DNA of 64,000 nt, from contig QZIM01000026.1 of assembly GCA_003599055.1 (NCBI GenBank), positions 1 through 64,000 of the forward strand, given 5' to 3'. The notes beneath the pieces are model-generated. The model did not search any database. It was not told the DNA's origin and saw nothing but the letters and a program-made list of their open reading frames with translations. This DNA comes from Candidatus Woesearchaeota archaeon (GTDB lineage Archaea > Nanobdellota > Nanobdellia > Woesearchaeales > ARS49). Every line of letters begins with the position of its first letter. The first letter of the stretch is position 1. The translations under genes were made by a program, and so were the position numbers. This document shows positions 37,790-47,005 of this stretch, piece after piece.

Positions 37790-38262
37790 TGCGCGGCCAA
37801 ATTAAGATGTTTGAGACGGTGGGTGTTCTTGTGGTTTTTTTCTTTCTCTTAATTGGGGGAAGCGTGTTTTATTTTGGCGCGCAAACGTCAAGTCTTGAGA
37901 AGGACCGTGTTGAGGCGCAGGAGCAGGAATCGTTGCAAATTGTGCTGAAATCGCTCTATTTGCCCGAGCTTGATTGTTCGTTTTTGAAGACGCAAAAGGA
38001 GAATTGTGTGGATGTGCTCAAGGTTGAGCATTTTTCCCGGCTGCTCCGCAATGAGTCGGTGATGCAGTCGTATTATGAGGAGTTTGGTGATGCGACGATT
38101 AGGATTTCGGAGATTTATCCGGAGGGGCGCTCGTTTGTGCTGTACAACAACACGCCTGCGGAATTTCGTGATGCGCGCGTGACGCGCAGCCCGGTGCTCG
38201 TGTATGATTCGATTCAGGATATTCAGCGGTTTGGCGTAATTGAGGTGCGGGTGTATGCGTAA
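37789..38262 (+). CDS. pilin-like membrane protein
   Basis: MRGQIKMFETVGVLVVFFFLLIGGSVFYFG. Confidence 0.65.
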   Translation: MRGQIKMFETVGVLVVFFFLLIGGSVFYFGAQTSSLEKDRVEAQEQESLQIVLKSLYLPELDCSFLKTQKENCVDVLKVEHFSRLLRNESVMQSYYEEFGDATIRISEIYPEGRSFVLYNNTPAEFRDARVTRSPVLVYDSIQDIQRFGVIEVRVYA

Positions 38263-38755
38263 AGGGCAGATGGAGATTTTCGGGCTTGCGATGATTGTGA
38301 TTTTGATGACGCTTGGGTTGCTCTTTGCAGTGGTTGTTTTGACAAGGGAGCCAAGGCAGGAGGCGTTTCGGGTAAAGCAGAGTTTGGAGGCGGCGAATTT
38401 TTTGAACACGATGTTGAGTACGACCGCACCGGACTGCAATCGCAGGTCGATGCGCGAGCTGTTGCAGGACTGCGCGCAGGTTCCGGTGTTTGACGGGCGT
38501 TGGACGGGTGCGTCGCTGTGTGAGGACCAAATGACGACGTGTGAGCGTTTGAATGAGTCAATGGTGCAGATGCTGGAGCGATCGCTGGGAACGTGGGGGC
38601 GGAATTATCGCTTGTTTATGGTGGGTTCTGATGCGGTTGAATTGGTTAACTTGTCGCGGGGCCGGTGTGAGGGTGAGCGTGAGGGGAGTACAAGGCCGGA
38701 AGTGATTCGTCCGAAGTTTACCGTGAATGTGACGCTTTGGCTTTGTCAGTCTTAG
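38255..38755 (+). CDS. pilin-like membrane protein
   Basis: MRKGQMEIFGLAMIVILMTLGLLFAVVV. Confidence 0.65.
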   Translation: MRKGQMEIFGLAMIVILMTLGLLFAVVVLTREPRQEAFRVKQSLEAANFLNTMLSTTAPDCNRRSMRELLQDCAQVPVFDGRWTGASLCEDQMTTCERLNESMVQMLERSLGTWGRNYRLFMVGSDAVELVNLSRGRCEGEREGSTRPEVIRPKFTVNVTLWLCQS

Positions 38756-39645
38756 TGGTGGAGGGCGAACGTGCTTGCGGAGAAGTCTGCAATTTTAAGA
38801 ACGAGCGAAAGTAAATGCGCAAGGGGTACGGGGTCTTTTGGGAGTTCTTTTTTGATGCGTGACTCAAGTGCGCGGTACTGGTCGGCGAGTGCGCTGAGCT
38901 TTTTGGCGTTAAAGGAGTAGAACAGTTCATAATATTCGCGAAGGAGCTTGTTTGTTTCATAAAGGAGTTCGGTTGTTTCTTGTGCGGGTGTATTTTTGGT
39001 AAAGTGTTCAGTGAGGTATTTGTAGTCGTCGCTGATTTTTTCAAGGTTCCAGGTGATGACGTAAAGGAAGCTGGTTTTGGCGGGGTCCGTGTGCCCTTTT
39101 TTGTTGAGGATGCGCTGGCAGAAGTTGGTGAGTTGGTTGTTTTGTTTTTCAAGGTCGAGGAGGGGGAAAAGGTCTTTTTGTTTTCGTTCACGGAGGAGTT
39201 TGTGCAGTTGTTCGCCCTGTTGGAGGGTGATGAGAAAGGCGCGGCGAAGGAGGGTGTCTCTTTCTTCGTCTATTTCTTGGGTGATTGCGCGAAGGGTGAG
39301 TGTTTTTGGGGTGGTGTGGACGATGGTAAAGCCGATGAAGAGGTCGCGAACGAGTTCGGAAACAAGGTGTGCTTGTGCGGTGTTGTCAAGGGTGAGTTCG
39401 ATAGTGTCGTATCCTTGTTTGTGAAGGGAGGAGAGGAGCCAGCGAGTGGTGCGTTCGTTTACAAAGCGAAGGTCTGCCTGGGCGGTTTTGCGTGTGCGGG
39501 TGTTTTCCGTGTGGATTTCGATGCGGCTGCCGTGTTCTTCAACGTCAACTTCGCTGCCCTTTTGGATGCCCCACGTGCGCGCCCATTGGCTGGGGAGCGT
39601 GATGACGTGGGTTCCTTCGCCAAGCTGGATGACTTTTCTGCGCAT
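38752..39645 (-). CDS. AbrB/SpoVT plus PhoU-like regulator
   Basis: MRRKVIQLGEGTHVITLPSQWARTWGIQKGSEVDVEEHG followed by an all-helical PhoU-like domain. Confidence 0.8.
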   Translation of the reverse strand: MRRKVIQLGEGTHVITLPSQWARTWGIQKGSEVDVEEHGSRIEIHTENTRTRKTAQADLRFVNERTTRWLLSSLHKQGYDTIELTLDNTAQAHLVSELVRDLFIGFTIVHTTPKTLTLRAITQEIDEERDTLLRRAFLITLQQGEQLHKLLRERKQKDLFPLLDLEKQNNQLTNFCQRILNKKGHTDPAKTSFLYVITWNLEKISDDYKYLTEHFTKNTPAQETTELLYETNKLLREYYELFYSFNAKKLSALADQYRALESRIKKELPKDPVPLAHLLSLVLKIADFSASTFALHH

Positions 39646-39708
39646 ATCAGAAAAAGCATCTCTGCGCTTTTAATGGGTTTTATAAGGAATTTAAGGGTGA
39701 GTTTTAGA

Positions 39709-41514
39709 ATGAGGCAGTATGACCGAGCGGAAATGACTGGTTCCAGGGGAGTATTGGGCAGGTGCGCGGATTGGTGTTTTGAGAGTCCGAATCGTTTTGC
39801 CTCAGGAGTTGCTCTTGGCGCGCTTCCTGTTGCAACGTACTTGGCGTTGACGGATGATTTGCCAATCACTATGAATCAGGAGGAGAATGTAAGGAACGCG
39901 TTAAAACTGGCAGCATATGTTACCTTGCCGATGGTTGCTTTTTGCGTAACAACTTTGGGCACGTACATTCTTGGCGCGTTTTGTTGGGATTCAAAAGATC
40001 GTAGGCGGACAAAGTTGAGTGATTATAAAAAAATATGGAATCTTGAGGAAGAGGTTGCGCGAAATGTAGTTCCGACTATGGCACTTGGGCCTCCGGTGCA
40101 AATCGCGTATTCGCGTGAGGAATTCTTGAAGGAGCGTTTGGCATTTGGGATTGGTACTCGTTTGCGGGGTTTATCGCAAGAGCACAGGAATCCGGGTCTT
40201 GCTATTGATGCAGCGCTGAGATTTTTTGATGAGGGGAGTTATGATTGTGCGGTTGATTGTATGAAGGACGCGCTTGATTGGTTGGGTGGGCGACGTCCGC
40301 AGATTTCCCTGCTTATGGGTCCGTCAAGTAAAGTGTACAAGGTTGCAAATTTGTTCCAGCGAAAGGTCGAGACGCAGGAACTGGCGAATTATATGGTGCT
40401 GTCCGCTCTTGATATGTTTCAGCGTCCTGAGCGCGCATTTTATTGGTCTGAGCTTGGGCGGCGTGTTGCGGTTGAGTTTGATTCGCCGCGTAAAAGGGAA
40501 ATGTACGTCTTTCACGCGCTTTTGGCATCTGCGCAGCGGCGTTCTGATGAGCGTGATGCGTGGCGGGATGCAATTCAACTGTTGATGGAGTCAGGGGAGG
40601 TCGAGTCTGCAAGTGGTCGGGAGACGCGTTCTCGGGTGTTTCGTTTTTCTGGTGATTTTTTTGCGAATACGCTGGTGGTAAAGCAAAGGCCGAGTCTGCA
40701 AAGCTTGGTGTCTGAGTATGATTGGACGGTTCGTGCAAAGGAGTATTGTCCGGGCGGGGTGAAGGTTCCTGAGTGTGTGTACGTTTCTGACGAAGGTGAC
40801 AATCTCTCGTGTCTTGCGCTGAGGTTTTGCAAAGGCGATGTTCTCTATGAGCGTTTGGAGAAGGGGGACAAGTCTGCGGTGCTGAGGGTTGCGGATGCGC
40901 TTGGTTGTTTTGTAAGGTTGCCGGGCGAGGGTTTGGCCCGTCAGGATTTGCGGGCAAAGGCGCAAGGGAAGCTTGCTGATGTGAATTTGGGTGTTCCGGC
41001 GGGTTTGCAGGAGCGTGTGCTTGGTGCGTATTCGGTGATTGTTGATGCGTGCAGCAAGGTGCCGTGGGTTCCGAATGGGGATAAGCATCCGGAGCAGTGG
41101 ATTCAGGGTGAGGAATTGGTCGCGCTTGATTGGGAGGTTGATGGTCTTGTTCCGGTGAGTTTTGACCCTGCGAACTTTTTGAGTTATCGCAGTTTTTTCA
41201 ATCCTGCTGACGAGCGCGATTTTATTGCGCGGTATGTGCAGTCGTGTGCAAAGGGTGGGTTTTCTGTTGAGCCTGCGCGTTTTCTTCCGGCGTATCACGC
41301 AGGGGTGGCTCATCGTGCGCTTTGTTTTGCGGGTGCGTGGAGTGACCCAAAGAGGGTTTCGATGCGTAATTATCGCAGGGAGGTTTTGCTGCGGGGCGCG
41401 CGGGCGTTTGGGGATATGGCGCGTGATTGTTCTGAGCTTGCAGGGAAGTATCAGGGGGAATTGGCAGTCTTGGCGGATTCGTATCAAAAGATGGCCGACC
41501 TTATGGGTCCCTAA
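39709..41514 (+). CDS. membrane-anchored protein with C-terminal APH/protein-kinase-like catalytic motifs
   Basis: Two N-terminal TM segments, helical middle, NGDKHPEQWIQGEELVALDWEVDGLVPVSFDPANFL resembling APH-type catalytic and DFG-equivalent loops. Start placed after TATA tttataag (about 39679). Confidence 0.55.
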   Translation: MRQYDRAEMTGSRGVLGRCADWCFESPNRFASGVALGALPVATYLALTDDLPITMNQEENVRNALKLAAYVTLPMVAFCVTTLGTYILGAFCWDSKDRRRTKLSDYKKIWNLEEEVARNVVPTMALGPPVQIAYSREEFLKERLAFGIGTRLRGLSQEHRNPGLAIDAALRFFDEGSYDCAVDCMKDALDWLGGRRPQISLLMGPSSKVYKVANLFQRKVETQELANYMVLSALDMFQRPERAFYWSELGRRVAVEFDSPRKREMYVFHALLASAQRRSDERDAWRDAIQLLMESGEVESASGRETRSRVFRFSGDFFANTLVVKQRPSLQSLVSEYDWTVRAKEYCPGGVKVPECVYVSDEGDNLSCLALRFCKGDVLYERLEKGDKSAVLRVADALGCFVRLPGEGLARQDLRAKAQGKLADVNLGVPAGLQERVLGAYSVIVDACSKVPWVPNGDKHPEQWIQGEELVALDWEVDGLVPVSFDPANFLSYRSFFNPADERDFIARYVQSCAKGGFSVEPARFLPAYHAGVAHRALCFAGAWSDPKRVSMRNYRREVLLRGARAFGDMARDCSELAGKYQGELAVLADSYQKMADLMGP

Positions 41515-41570
41515 GGTTCTTATGCAACAGTCCTAAACGTTTCCCGTCCGTATTCTTTCCTGAGGTGATG

Positions 41571-42044
41571 TTGATGAAAAAATCGGACATTAAGGTGTTG
41601 TCGCATTTGCGAAAGGAGGGGCGGTTGCCGCTGACGGAATTGTCAAGGAAGTCGGGTTTGCCGGTGAGCACGCTGCACGAGCGGCTTCGGCTGAAGGTGC
41701 GTGAGGGTGTGTATCGTCCGGGGCTCTTGCTTGATTTTCGTAAGCTGGGTTTTGGTGCAACGGCGTTCATTAAGCTTGCGGTGGCTCCTGAGGAGAAGGA
41801 GCGTCTTGTGAGTTATGTGCGGGCGTGTCCGCAGGTGAATTCGCTCTTTCGTATTAATAACGGTTGGCACGTGCTTTTTGAGGCGGTGTTTCGTGATATG
41901 CGTGCGCTGGAACAGTTTGTGGAAGGGCTGGAATCAAGGTTTCACGTTCGGCAAAAGGAGGTGTGTTATGTGCTTGATGAGGTGGAGCGTGAGGTGTTTC
42001 TCTCTGATGCGGAGGTTGCAGAGCGGGTTCTTTCCGAACGCTAA
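41571..42044 (+). CDS. Lrp/AsnC-like HTH regulator
   Basis: DIKVLSHLRKEGRLPLTELSRKSGLPVSTLHERLRLKVREGV. Confidence 0.75.
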   Translation: MMKKSDIKVLSHLRKEGRLPLTELSRKSGLPVSTLHERLRLKVREGVYRPGLLLDFRKLGFGATAFIKLAVAPEEKERLVSYVRACPQVNSLFRINNGWHVLFEAVFRDMRALEQFVEGLESRFHVRQKEVCYVLDEVEREVFLSDAEVAERVLSER

Positions 42045-42277
42045 GTGATTTCGTATGCGCACGGGAAGTGCAGGCGGTCTTCGCGATAGGCGCGCCGCAG
42101 CATTTCCTGTTGTTCTTTTCCAAGGATGGTTCCGCTGGGGAGGTAGGTGACTTCTTCGGAGTCGGTGAGGAGGTAAAGGTCAGTACTGGTTTGAATACGG
42201 TTGCAGTTGTCGTTTTCAAGGAAGTGTTCGAGTTTTCCGATGGTTTTCGTGTTGACGAGTTCTGTGAGTTCATTCAT
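42041..42277 (-). CDS. hypothetical protein (78 aa)
   Basis: Intact ORF filling the gap between the AsnC gene and the divergent pilin-like gene. Confidence 0.5.
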   Translation of the reverse strand: MNELTELVNTKTIGKLEHFLENDNCNRIQTSTDLYLLTDSEEVTYLPSGTILGKEQQEMLRRAYREDRLHFPCAYEIT

Positions 42278-42403
42278 CGTGGTTCACCTCGGGAAGTCTG
42301 TGGCAGGTGGCTTTTAGGTGCGTATCGGAAGAAAAGCAGGTAATATTTCGGTATTGAATGGAATAGTGCCAAAAACCGGCAAAAAGTTCGGAAAGGGATA
42401 ATC

Positions 42404-42411
42404 TTTAAATA
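42404..42411 (+). promoter_or_regulatory. TATA box upstream of pilin-like gene
   Basis: TTTAAATA about 30-48 nt before the start. Confidence 0.5.
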
Positions 42412-42451
42412 GCAAGCCAACTCTTGGTACGGTATGAAAAGAGGTGTTGTT

Positions 42452-42778
42452 ATGGCTCGTGGACAGGGACTTCCGATTACGACGATTATTATTGCCGCTC
42501 TTGGCATTATCGTGCTCGTGGTGATGGGTGCGATTTTCTCAGGGCAGATTGGCAAGTTTGGTCGTGCGGCAAGTGAGTGTCCGGGCAAGTGTTACATTTC
42601 TAGTCCTTCTCCCGCTGCGCAGCAGGCGCAAGGGACGGGTGTTCAGTTTGAGGTTGGTCAGGCGTGCAACGAGTTTGAGGTAAGAGCAACCGGCGGCAGT
42701 TATATTGCTCGCGGCTCGCCGTCAAACGCAAACCCTGCTGACTTCCGCTGCACTGCGTGCTGTGTCCCGACAGGATGA
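42452..42778 (+). CDS. pilin-like protein with Cys-rich C-terminus
   Basis: MARGQGLPITTIIIAALGIIVLVVMGAIFSGQIG. Confidence 0.7.
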   Translation: MARGQGLPITTIIIAALGIIVLVVMGAIFSGQIGKFGRAASECPGKCYISSPSPAAQQAQGTGVQFEVGQACNEFEVRATGGSYIARGSPSNANPADFRCTACCVPTG

Positions 42779-43020
42779 GCAGAGCCCAAGGGTTGCCGAT
42801 TAGCACTATTATTATTGCAGCGATAGGGCTTATTGTTTTGGTTATTCTTTCGGTGATGGTCGCGCAAAAGGCAGGGACGTTTGGGAAGGGGACTCGCGAG
42901 CAGACGGATGTAAAGTGCGAGGGAGAAATTGGGACGCCTGTTCCGCTCGCGGAGTGTCAAAATCCGGTGTACGGGACGTTTACGAATGTGCGGTCTGACC
43001 AGATTTGTTGCAAGCAATAA
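42775..43020 (+). CDS. pilin-like protein with Cys-rich C-terminus
   Basis: MSRAQGLPISTIIIAAIGLIVLVILSVMVAQKAG; ATGA overlap with previous gene. Confidence 0.7.
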   Translation: MSRAQGLPISTIIIAAIGLIVLVILSVMVAQKAGTFGKGTREQTDVKCEGEIGTPVPLAECQNPVYGTFTNVRSDQICCKQ

Positions 43021-43052
43021 TGTTTTTATACTTTCTTTTACTTTCGTGTGGT

Positions 43053-43163
43053 ATGAATCAAAAGGGTGAATTCTCGATGTTTGAGCAGGTCGCGCTTGGT
43101 ATTTTGGCTGCTGCCTTGTTTGCGCTTGTCTTCTGGGTCTTTATCACCAAGGTGCTTGCATGA
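43053..43163 (+). CDS. micro pilin-like protein (36 aa)
   Basis: MNQKGEFSMFEQVALGILAAALFALVFWVFITKVLA; TATA at about 43024; ATGA overlap with next ORF. Confidence 0.55.
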   Translation: MNQKGEFSMFEQVALGILAAALFALVFWVFITKVLA

Positions 43164-44170
43164 ACCGTCGGGGCGATTTTTCGTATGTTGCGGGGATTAT
43201 TCTCGTTGCGGTCGCGCTTGGAGTGATTTTGGGTGTGATGTATGTGTGGAAGGGAAAGTTGACCGGTCAGCAGGAGGACACGCAGTGCAGCGCGCAGTTG
43301 TTCTTATCCGCGGTGGTTTCAAAGGCGCCGTTCGCATCGCAAATTCCGGTAGGGTGTCAGATGAAGATTGTGCCGGTGAATAAGGAGCGGCTTGATAAGG
43401 AGAAGAAGTTTGCTCCTGCTGCGGTGAAGCGTTTGCAGCAGCCGGGAAGTTCTGCTCGTGACTTTTTCCTTGCGCCGGGTTCGGAGGATGAGTGGGCGTT
43501 GAATTCCATTGTTGCGGATGAGTTAAAGGCGTGTTGGCAAAAGGTTTTCAAAGGGAAGCTAAATTTGTTTAGTGGCGGTGTTACGGGCAGTTCGGTATGT
43601 ATTTTATGTTCTCAGCTTTTGTTCAGTACTGATTTGCCGGGGTCTTTTCCGTCGTATGCGCGGCAGGGAAATGAGCGTGCACAACTGATTTTGTCGCTTG
43701 ATTCGTGGATGAGGAATACTCCGCTTCCGCCCAAGACGGTTTATGATTTCCTGGCAGAAGGTCAAACGGTCGCGCCGAACTCTGCACAATACGCATATAG
43801 TCCGAAGATTCCGTATGGGGTGGTGTATATGGAGGTACACCCGTCACTTTTTGCGAAGGTTTCAAGTACGACAATTGGAAAGATTGGAATTGGCGTGATT
43901 TTCGGGGCAACATTGTTAACTCCGGCGGGTTGGGGAGGTTTGCTTGTTCAGGTGTCCACGCTTGCCGCAACGGGCGCGATAGCGGCAGGTTCTGCAAGCC
44001 AGTTGGTTGAATTGTACGGGTTGAGTGCGGCGACAGCAGGAGTTGCTCCTGCGGTTCGTTATGCGCAGGAGAATGGGGAAACAGCAAGAGTGCTTGTTCT
44101 TGCACCGTTCTCTTCGATTCGAAAACCGCTCGACGAAAACGGTCTTGGCTGTGAGGTGGTGATTGCATGA
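43160..44170 (+). CDS. pilin-like membrane-anchored secreted protein
   Basis: MNRRGDFSYVAGIILVAVALGVILGVMYVWKG. Confidence 0.65.
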   Translation: MNRRGDFSYVAGIILVAVALGVILGVMYVWKGKLTGQQEDTQCSAQLFLSAVVSKAPFASQIPVGCQMKIVPVNKERLDKEKKFAPAAVKRLQQPGSSARDFFLAPGSEDEWALNSIVADELKACWQKVFKGKLNLFSGGVTGSSVCILCSQLLFSTDLPGSFPSYARQGNERAQLILSLDSWMRNTPLPPKTVYDFLAEGQTVAPNSAQYAYSPKIPYGVVYMEVHPSLFAKVSSTTIGKIGIGVIFGATLLTPAGWGGLLVQVSTLAATGAIAAGSASQLVELYGLSAATAGVAPAVRYAQENGETARVLVLAPFSSIRKPLDENGLGCEVVIA

Positions 44171-44295
44171 GGGCGCAGGAGGGAATTCCGGGCTGGATGG
44201 TGATTGTGGGGATTGTGATTTCTTTAATTGGTGTTGCCGTGATGATTTATCTTGCCGTGAAGGCAGGTCAGGTGGGGATTGATGTCCTTGGCTAA
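44167..44295 (+). CDS. micro membrane protein (42 aa)
   Basis: MRAQEGIPGWMVIVGIVISLIGVAVMIYLAVKAGQVGIDVLG; overlaps both neighbours. Confidence 0.5.
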   Translation: MRAQEGIPGWMVIVGIVISLIGVAVMIYLAVKAGQVGIDVLG

Positions 44296-44827
44296 CCGGG
44301 GGATGGTTCCGCTGTACATTATTGTGCTTGGTATTATTTTGATTATTGTGATGATTTCAGTGGCACAGCTTGCGCGAAAGCAGGGAGAGAAGACTATTAT
44401 TGGACAGGTGAAAGATTATATTGCTAAGTTTCGTGAAGAAGGGAGCGTCCCTTCTGATGTTGTTGTTTCGTACCAAGTATCCTTGCCGCCGGATAAGGCG
44501 AGGGCGATGGAGCTTTTGTTCACGCACATTATTGACTGCAAAAAACAGTATGACCAGTTTGGTAGGATTCGGTGCGCGGAGTTGTATACGCAGAATATGG
44601 GTGCGGTGACGATTACGCGTGATGATTTTGCAGCTGATGCGGCAAGGCGGAGGCTGGGAGGGGTGCGCTTTGAGCTGTTGACGCCGATTTCGCAGGGTAT
44701 GCGTTGGAATCCGGTGATATGTTATGCGACAGGCGGGCAGGGGGGGACTGGTATTGGTGACCGTTTGGCAGCGGCGTTTACGTTCAATAAGGTGATTATT
44801 GCTCCTGATTATGGTCTGTGCGGCTGA
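44282..44827 (+). CDS. pilin-like membrane-anchored secreted protein
   Basis: MSLANRGMVPLYIIVLGIILIIVMISVAQLARKQG. Confidence 0.65.
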   Translation: MSLANRGMVPLYIIVLGIILIIVMISVAQLARKQGEKTIIGQVKDYIAKFREEGSVPSDVVVSYQVSLPPDKARAMELLFTHIIDCKKQYDQFGRIRCAELYTQNMGAVTITRDDFAADAARRRLGGVRFELLTPISQGMRWNPVICYATGGQGGTGIGDRLAAAFTFNKVIIAPDYGLCG

Positions 44828-44860
44828 AACCTTTAAATAATGATGAATAATTCACGGGCT

Positions 44861-45172
44861 ATGCAAAAGAGAGGTGCGGAGTTCGCAGTTGGCACGGTTA
44901 TTGCGATTGTCCTTGGTCTTATTGTTCTCGTAATTGTCGCGCTGGTGATTCGCCAGCAGGTGACGAAGGGTTCATCGCAGTACACTGAGCTTGGCGAGCA
45001 GGCGGGCTCTCTTGGTGGGTGTTCAAATCTTCTGTTGGGGCGTGGTTGTTTTGAGAATCAGTGCCCGCCGGATAAGGTGCCTGAGATTCAGCCTGACCAG
45101 TGGGCGGATTGTATGAGGAAAAGCGTTGGTGGCAAGCGTTTTGTGTGTTGCAAGCCGCGTGAAGGCACGTAG
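44861..45172 (+). CDS. pilin-like protein
   Basis: MQKRGAEFAVGTVIAIVLGLIVLVIVALVIRQQ with Cys-rich C-terminus; TATA ctttaaata at about 44831. Confidence 0.65.
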   Translation: MQKRGAEFAVGTVIAIVLGLIVLVIVALVIRQQVTKGSSQYTELGEQAGSLGGCSNLLLGRGCFENQCPPDKVPEIQPDQWADCMRKSVGGKRFVCCKPREGT

Positions 45173-45210
45173 ACGAAACTTTATATACTTCATTTCTTGT
45201 TTTTGTCCTG

Positions 45211-45744
45211 ATGAAAAAGGGTGAGACGACTGCGCTTGAGTGGCTCGTGCTGACGATTGCGGTGGTGGTTGCCTTGCTGATAGTGGGAGTCATTGTAACA
45301 AAGCTCGCGGGTGCGTTTTTTGGCAAGAAAGGTGACCCGTCGGTGCAGTCGCTGGAGCGTATTATGCGTGAGATTTCTGCGCTTGCCGAGTTGGGTCCTG
45401 GTGCGGAGATTCCTGATTTGGGTTTTGGCTCTCAGGTCCGTTTGGTTGTTCAGGGTTTTCGTTCTGAATTGCGGGTGGGTAATTGTCCTCTGGATGCGGC
45501 GTGCTTGTGCGTATTTTACCGGCCTGAGCGGGGTGCGGATACGATTCATTGCGAAGAGTTTCCGAAGGCAGGCACGGGGGTGTTTGGCGAAAAGGCAGGG
45601 TTTGTTCCGCGTGCGGGTTGTCCTGCAACTTGTGGCGGGGGCGTGATGTGTGTTAATGATGGCGTTGTGAGTTTGGATGTTCCTGCAAACCGTCCGGTTG
45701 TTCTTTCGCGTAATTGTAATGTGCTTGAGGTGAGGTTGGGATGA
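45211..45744 (+). CDS. pilin-like protein
   Basis: MKKGETTALEWLVLTIAVVVALLIVGVIVTKLAG; TATA tttatata at about 45180. Confidence 0.65.
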   Translation: MKKGETTALEWLVLTIAVVVALLIVGVIVTKLAGAFFGKKGDPSVQSLERIMREISALAELGPGAEIPDLGFGSQVRLVVQGFRSELRVGNCPLDAACLCVFYRPERGADTIHCEEFPKAGTGVFGEKAGFVPRAGCPATCGGGVMCVNDGVVSLDVPANRPVVLSRNCNVLEVRLG

Positions 45745-46556
45745 ATGCGCGGGGAGGGACGGACAGTTGGGGGCTGGTTCTGACTCCTGCAATGGTGAGC
45801 GTTCTTGTTTTGGTTGTGGTGACGTTGGGGATTCTTATGAAAATTCGGGGATTGGGTGCAGATACTGCATTTGAGCTTAAGACTGCGGCGGTTGATGGAG
45901 CGCTGTTAATTGATTCGCTGTACGCGCTTCCTGCGGATATGAATGTGCGGCTTGATTATGCGCAGGTGCGGGGGGTTGAGTGGGAGTTTTCGCCAAATAA
46001 GGTGGTCGCGTTCACAGGGAATCCGAACGCAGGGCAGTCGTTTTTGTTCGCAACGGATTCGCGGTATTCTTTTTCGGGCGGAAGAATCAGGGATGTGTGG
46101 GCGGTGTATCGGGAGGGGAATGAGGTTCGTGTTGAAGGCTTGCGGCCGGTGAAGTGGGGTGTTCCGTTTTGTGGGGGAGAGAGGGTTTCTCTCACTGGTG
46201 CCAGGGTTCTTGGGGGCGAGGGTATGGCCGTTTTCGTGCAAACTCTGGAGGGTGTTGGGCTTTCAGGGAGTGGTTCAGGATGGGTTGCAGTGCTTCCTTC
46301 GGATGTTGCGGGTCTTGTTCGTGTGCGGGTTAATTTGGATGAGGCAAGCGCGCGTGCGGGGTGTCGGGTGGTGCAGGCGTTTGCGAAAGTCAATCAGCGC
46401 GCGGTGATGGTTCCTGTTGACCCGTTCTTTGAGGGAAATGTGCTGAAATCAATGCCAACGACGGGCGTTGCTCTTGCGGTTGAGGTTCCGCCCGGTGTTT
46501 CTCCGCGTGTTTTGGGCGAGGTGTTCGGGGCACTGGCGGAAGGGGTGTCTGCGTGA
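45741..46556 (+). CDS. membrane-anchored secreted protein
   Basis: MNARGGTDSWGLVLTPAMVSVLVLVVVTLG; ATGA overlap. Confidence 0.65.
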   Translation: MNARGGTDSWGLVLTPAMVSVLVLVVVTLGILMKIRGLGADTAFELKTAAVDGALLIDSLYALPADMNVRLDYAQVRGVEWEFSPNKVVAFTGNPNAGQSFLFATDSRYSFSGGRIRDVWAVYREGNEVRVEGLRPVKWGVPFCGGERVSLTGARVLGGEGMAVFVQTLEGVGLSGSGSGWVAVLPSDVAGLVRVRVNLDEASARAGCRVVQAFAKVNQRAVMVPVDPFFEGNVLKSMPTTGVALAVEVPPGVSPRVLGEVFGALAEGVSA

Positions 46557-47005
46557 ATCGGCGCGGCGCGTGGCAGGGCGCGGATATGTTGTATTTTATG
46601 GTGTACATTATGGTGACGTTTGTTGCGGTGGTGGTGCTGTATCTTTTTCCCGCAAAAATTTTGGCGGCGCAGGTGCAGCCAATTGATGTGGATGCATACG
46701 TGTTGGATGCGCGCGTAACTTCGTTGCTCACGCACGTTGACCCGTTTGTGGGCTATCGGGAGTTTGAGCCGTCAAGGGGCGCGCTTAAGGACCGGTTGCC
46801 GATTGTTTTTTCACAAAAGAAGATGGCGCTTCGCGTGCAGCGTGGTGAGGAGGAATATTTTGGTTCAAGGGAGCAGAAAGGTTTTTTTGATGCGGCAAGC
46901 GCGGTGCAGTCGGGTGTGCGAAGGATTGAGACAGTGAAGCATTTTCCCGATGCTGAGGTGTGGGTGACGCAGGTGTACCCGGAGTCGTATGATACGTTCG
47001 GTTAG
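46553..47005 (+). CDS. membrane-anchored secreted protein
   Basis: MNRRGAWQGADMLYFMVYIMVTFVAVVVLYLF; overlap. Confidence 0.6.
   Translation: MNRRGAWQGADMLYFMVYIMVTFVAVVVLYLFPAKILAAQVQPIDVDAYVLDARVTSLLTHVDPFVGYREFEPSRGALKDRLPIVFSQKKMALRVQRGEEEYFGSREQKGFFDAASAVQSGVRRIETVKHFPDAEVWVTQVYPESYDTFG

Noticed and set aside
38980-39708. N-terminal extension of the 844-aa ORF
   Set aside because: It lies antisense to the well-supported AbrB/PhoU gene and has low-complexity composition; a TATA box at about 39679 supports a start near 39709.
40591-41487. 298-aa minus-strand ORF
   Set aside because: Basic shadow ORF opposite the kinase-like gene; composition typical of complement-strand artefacts.
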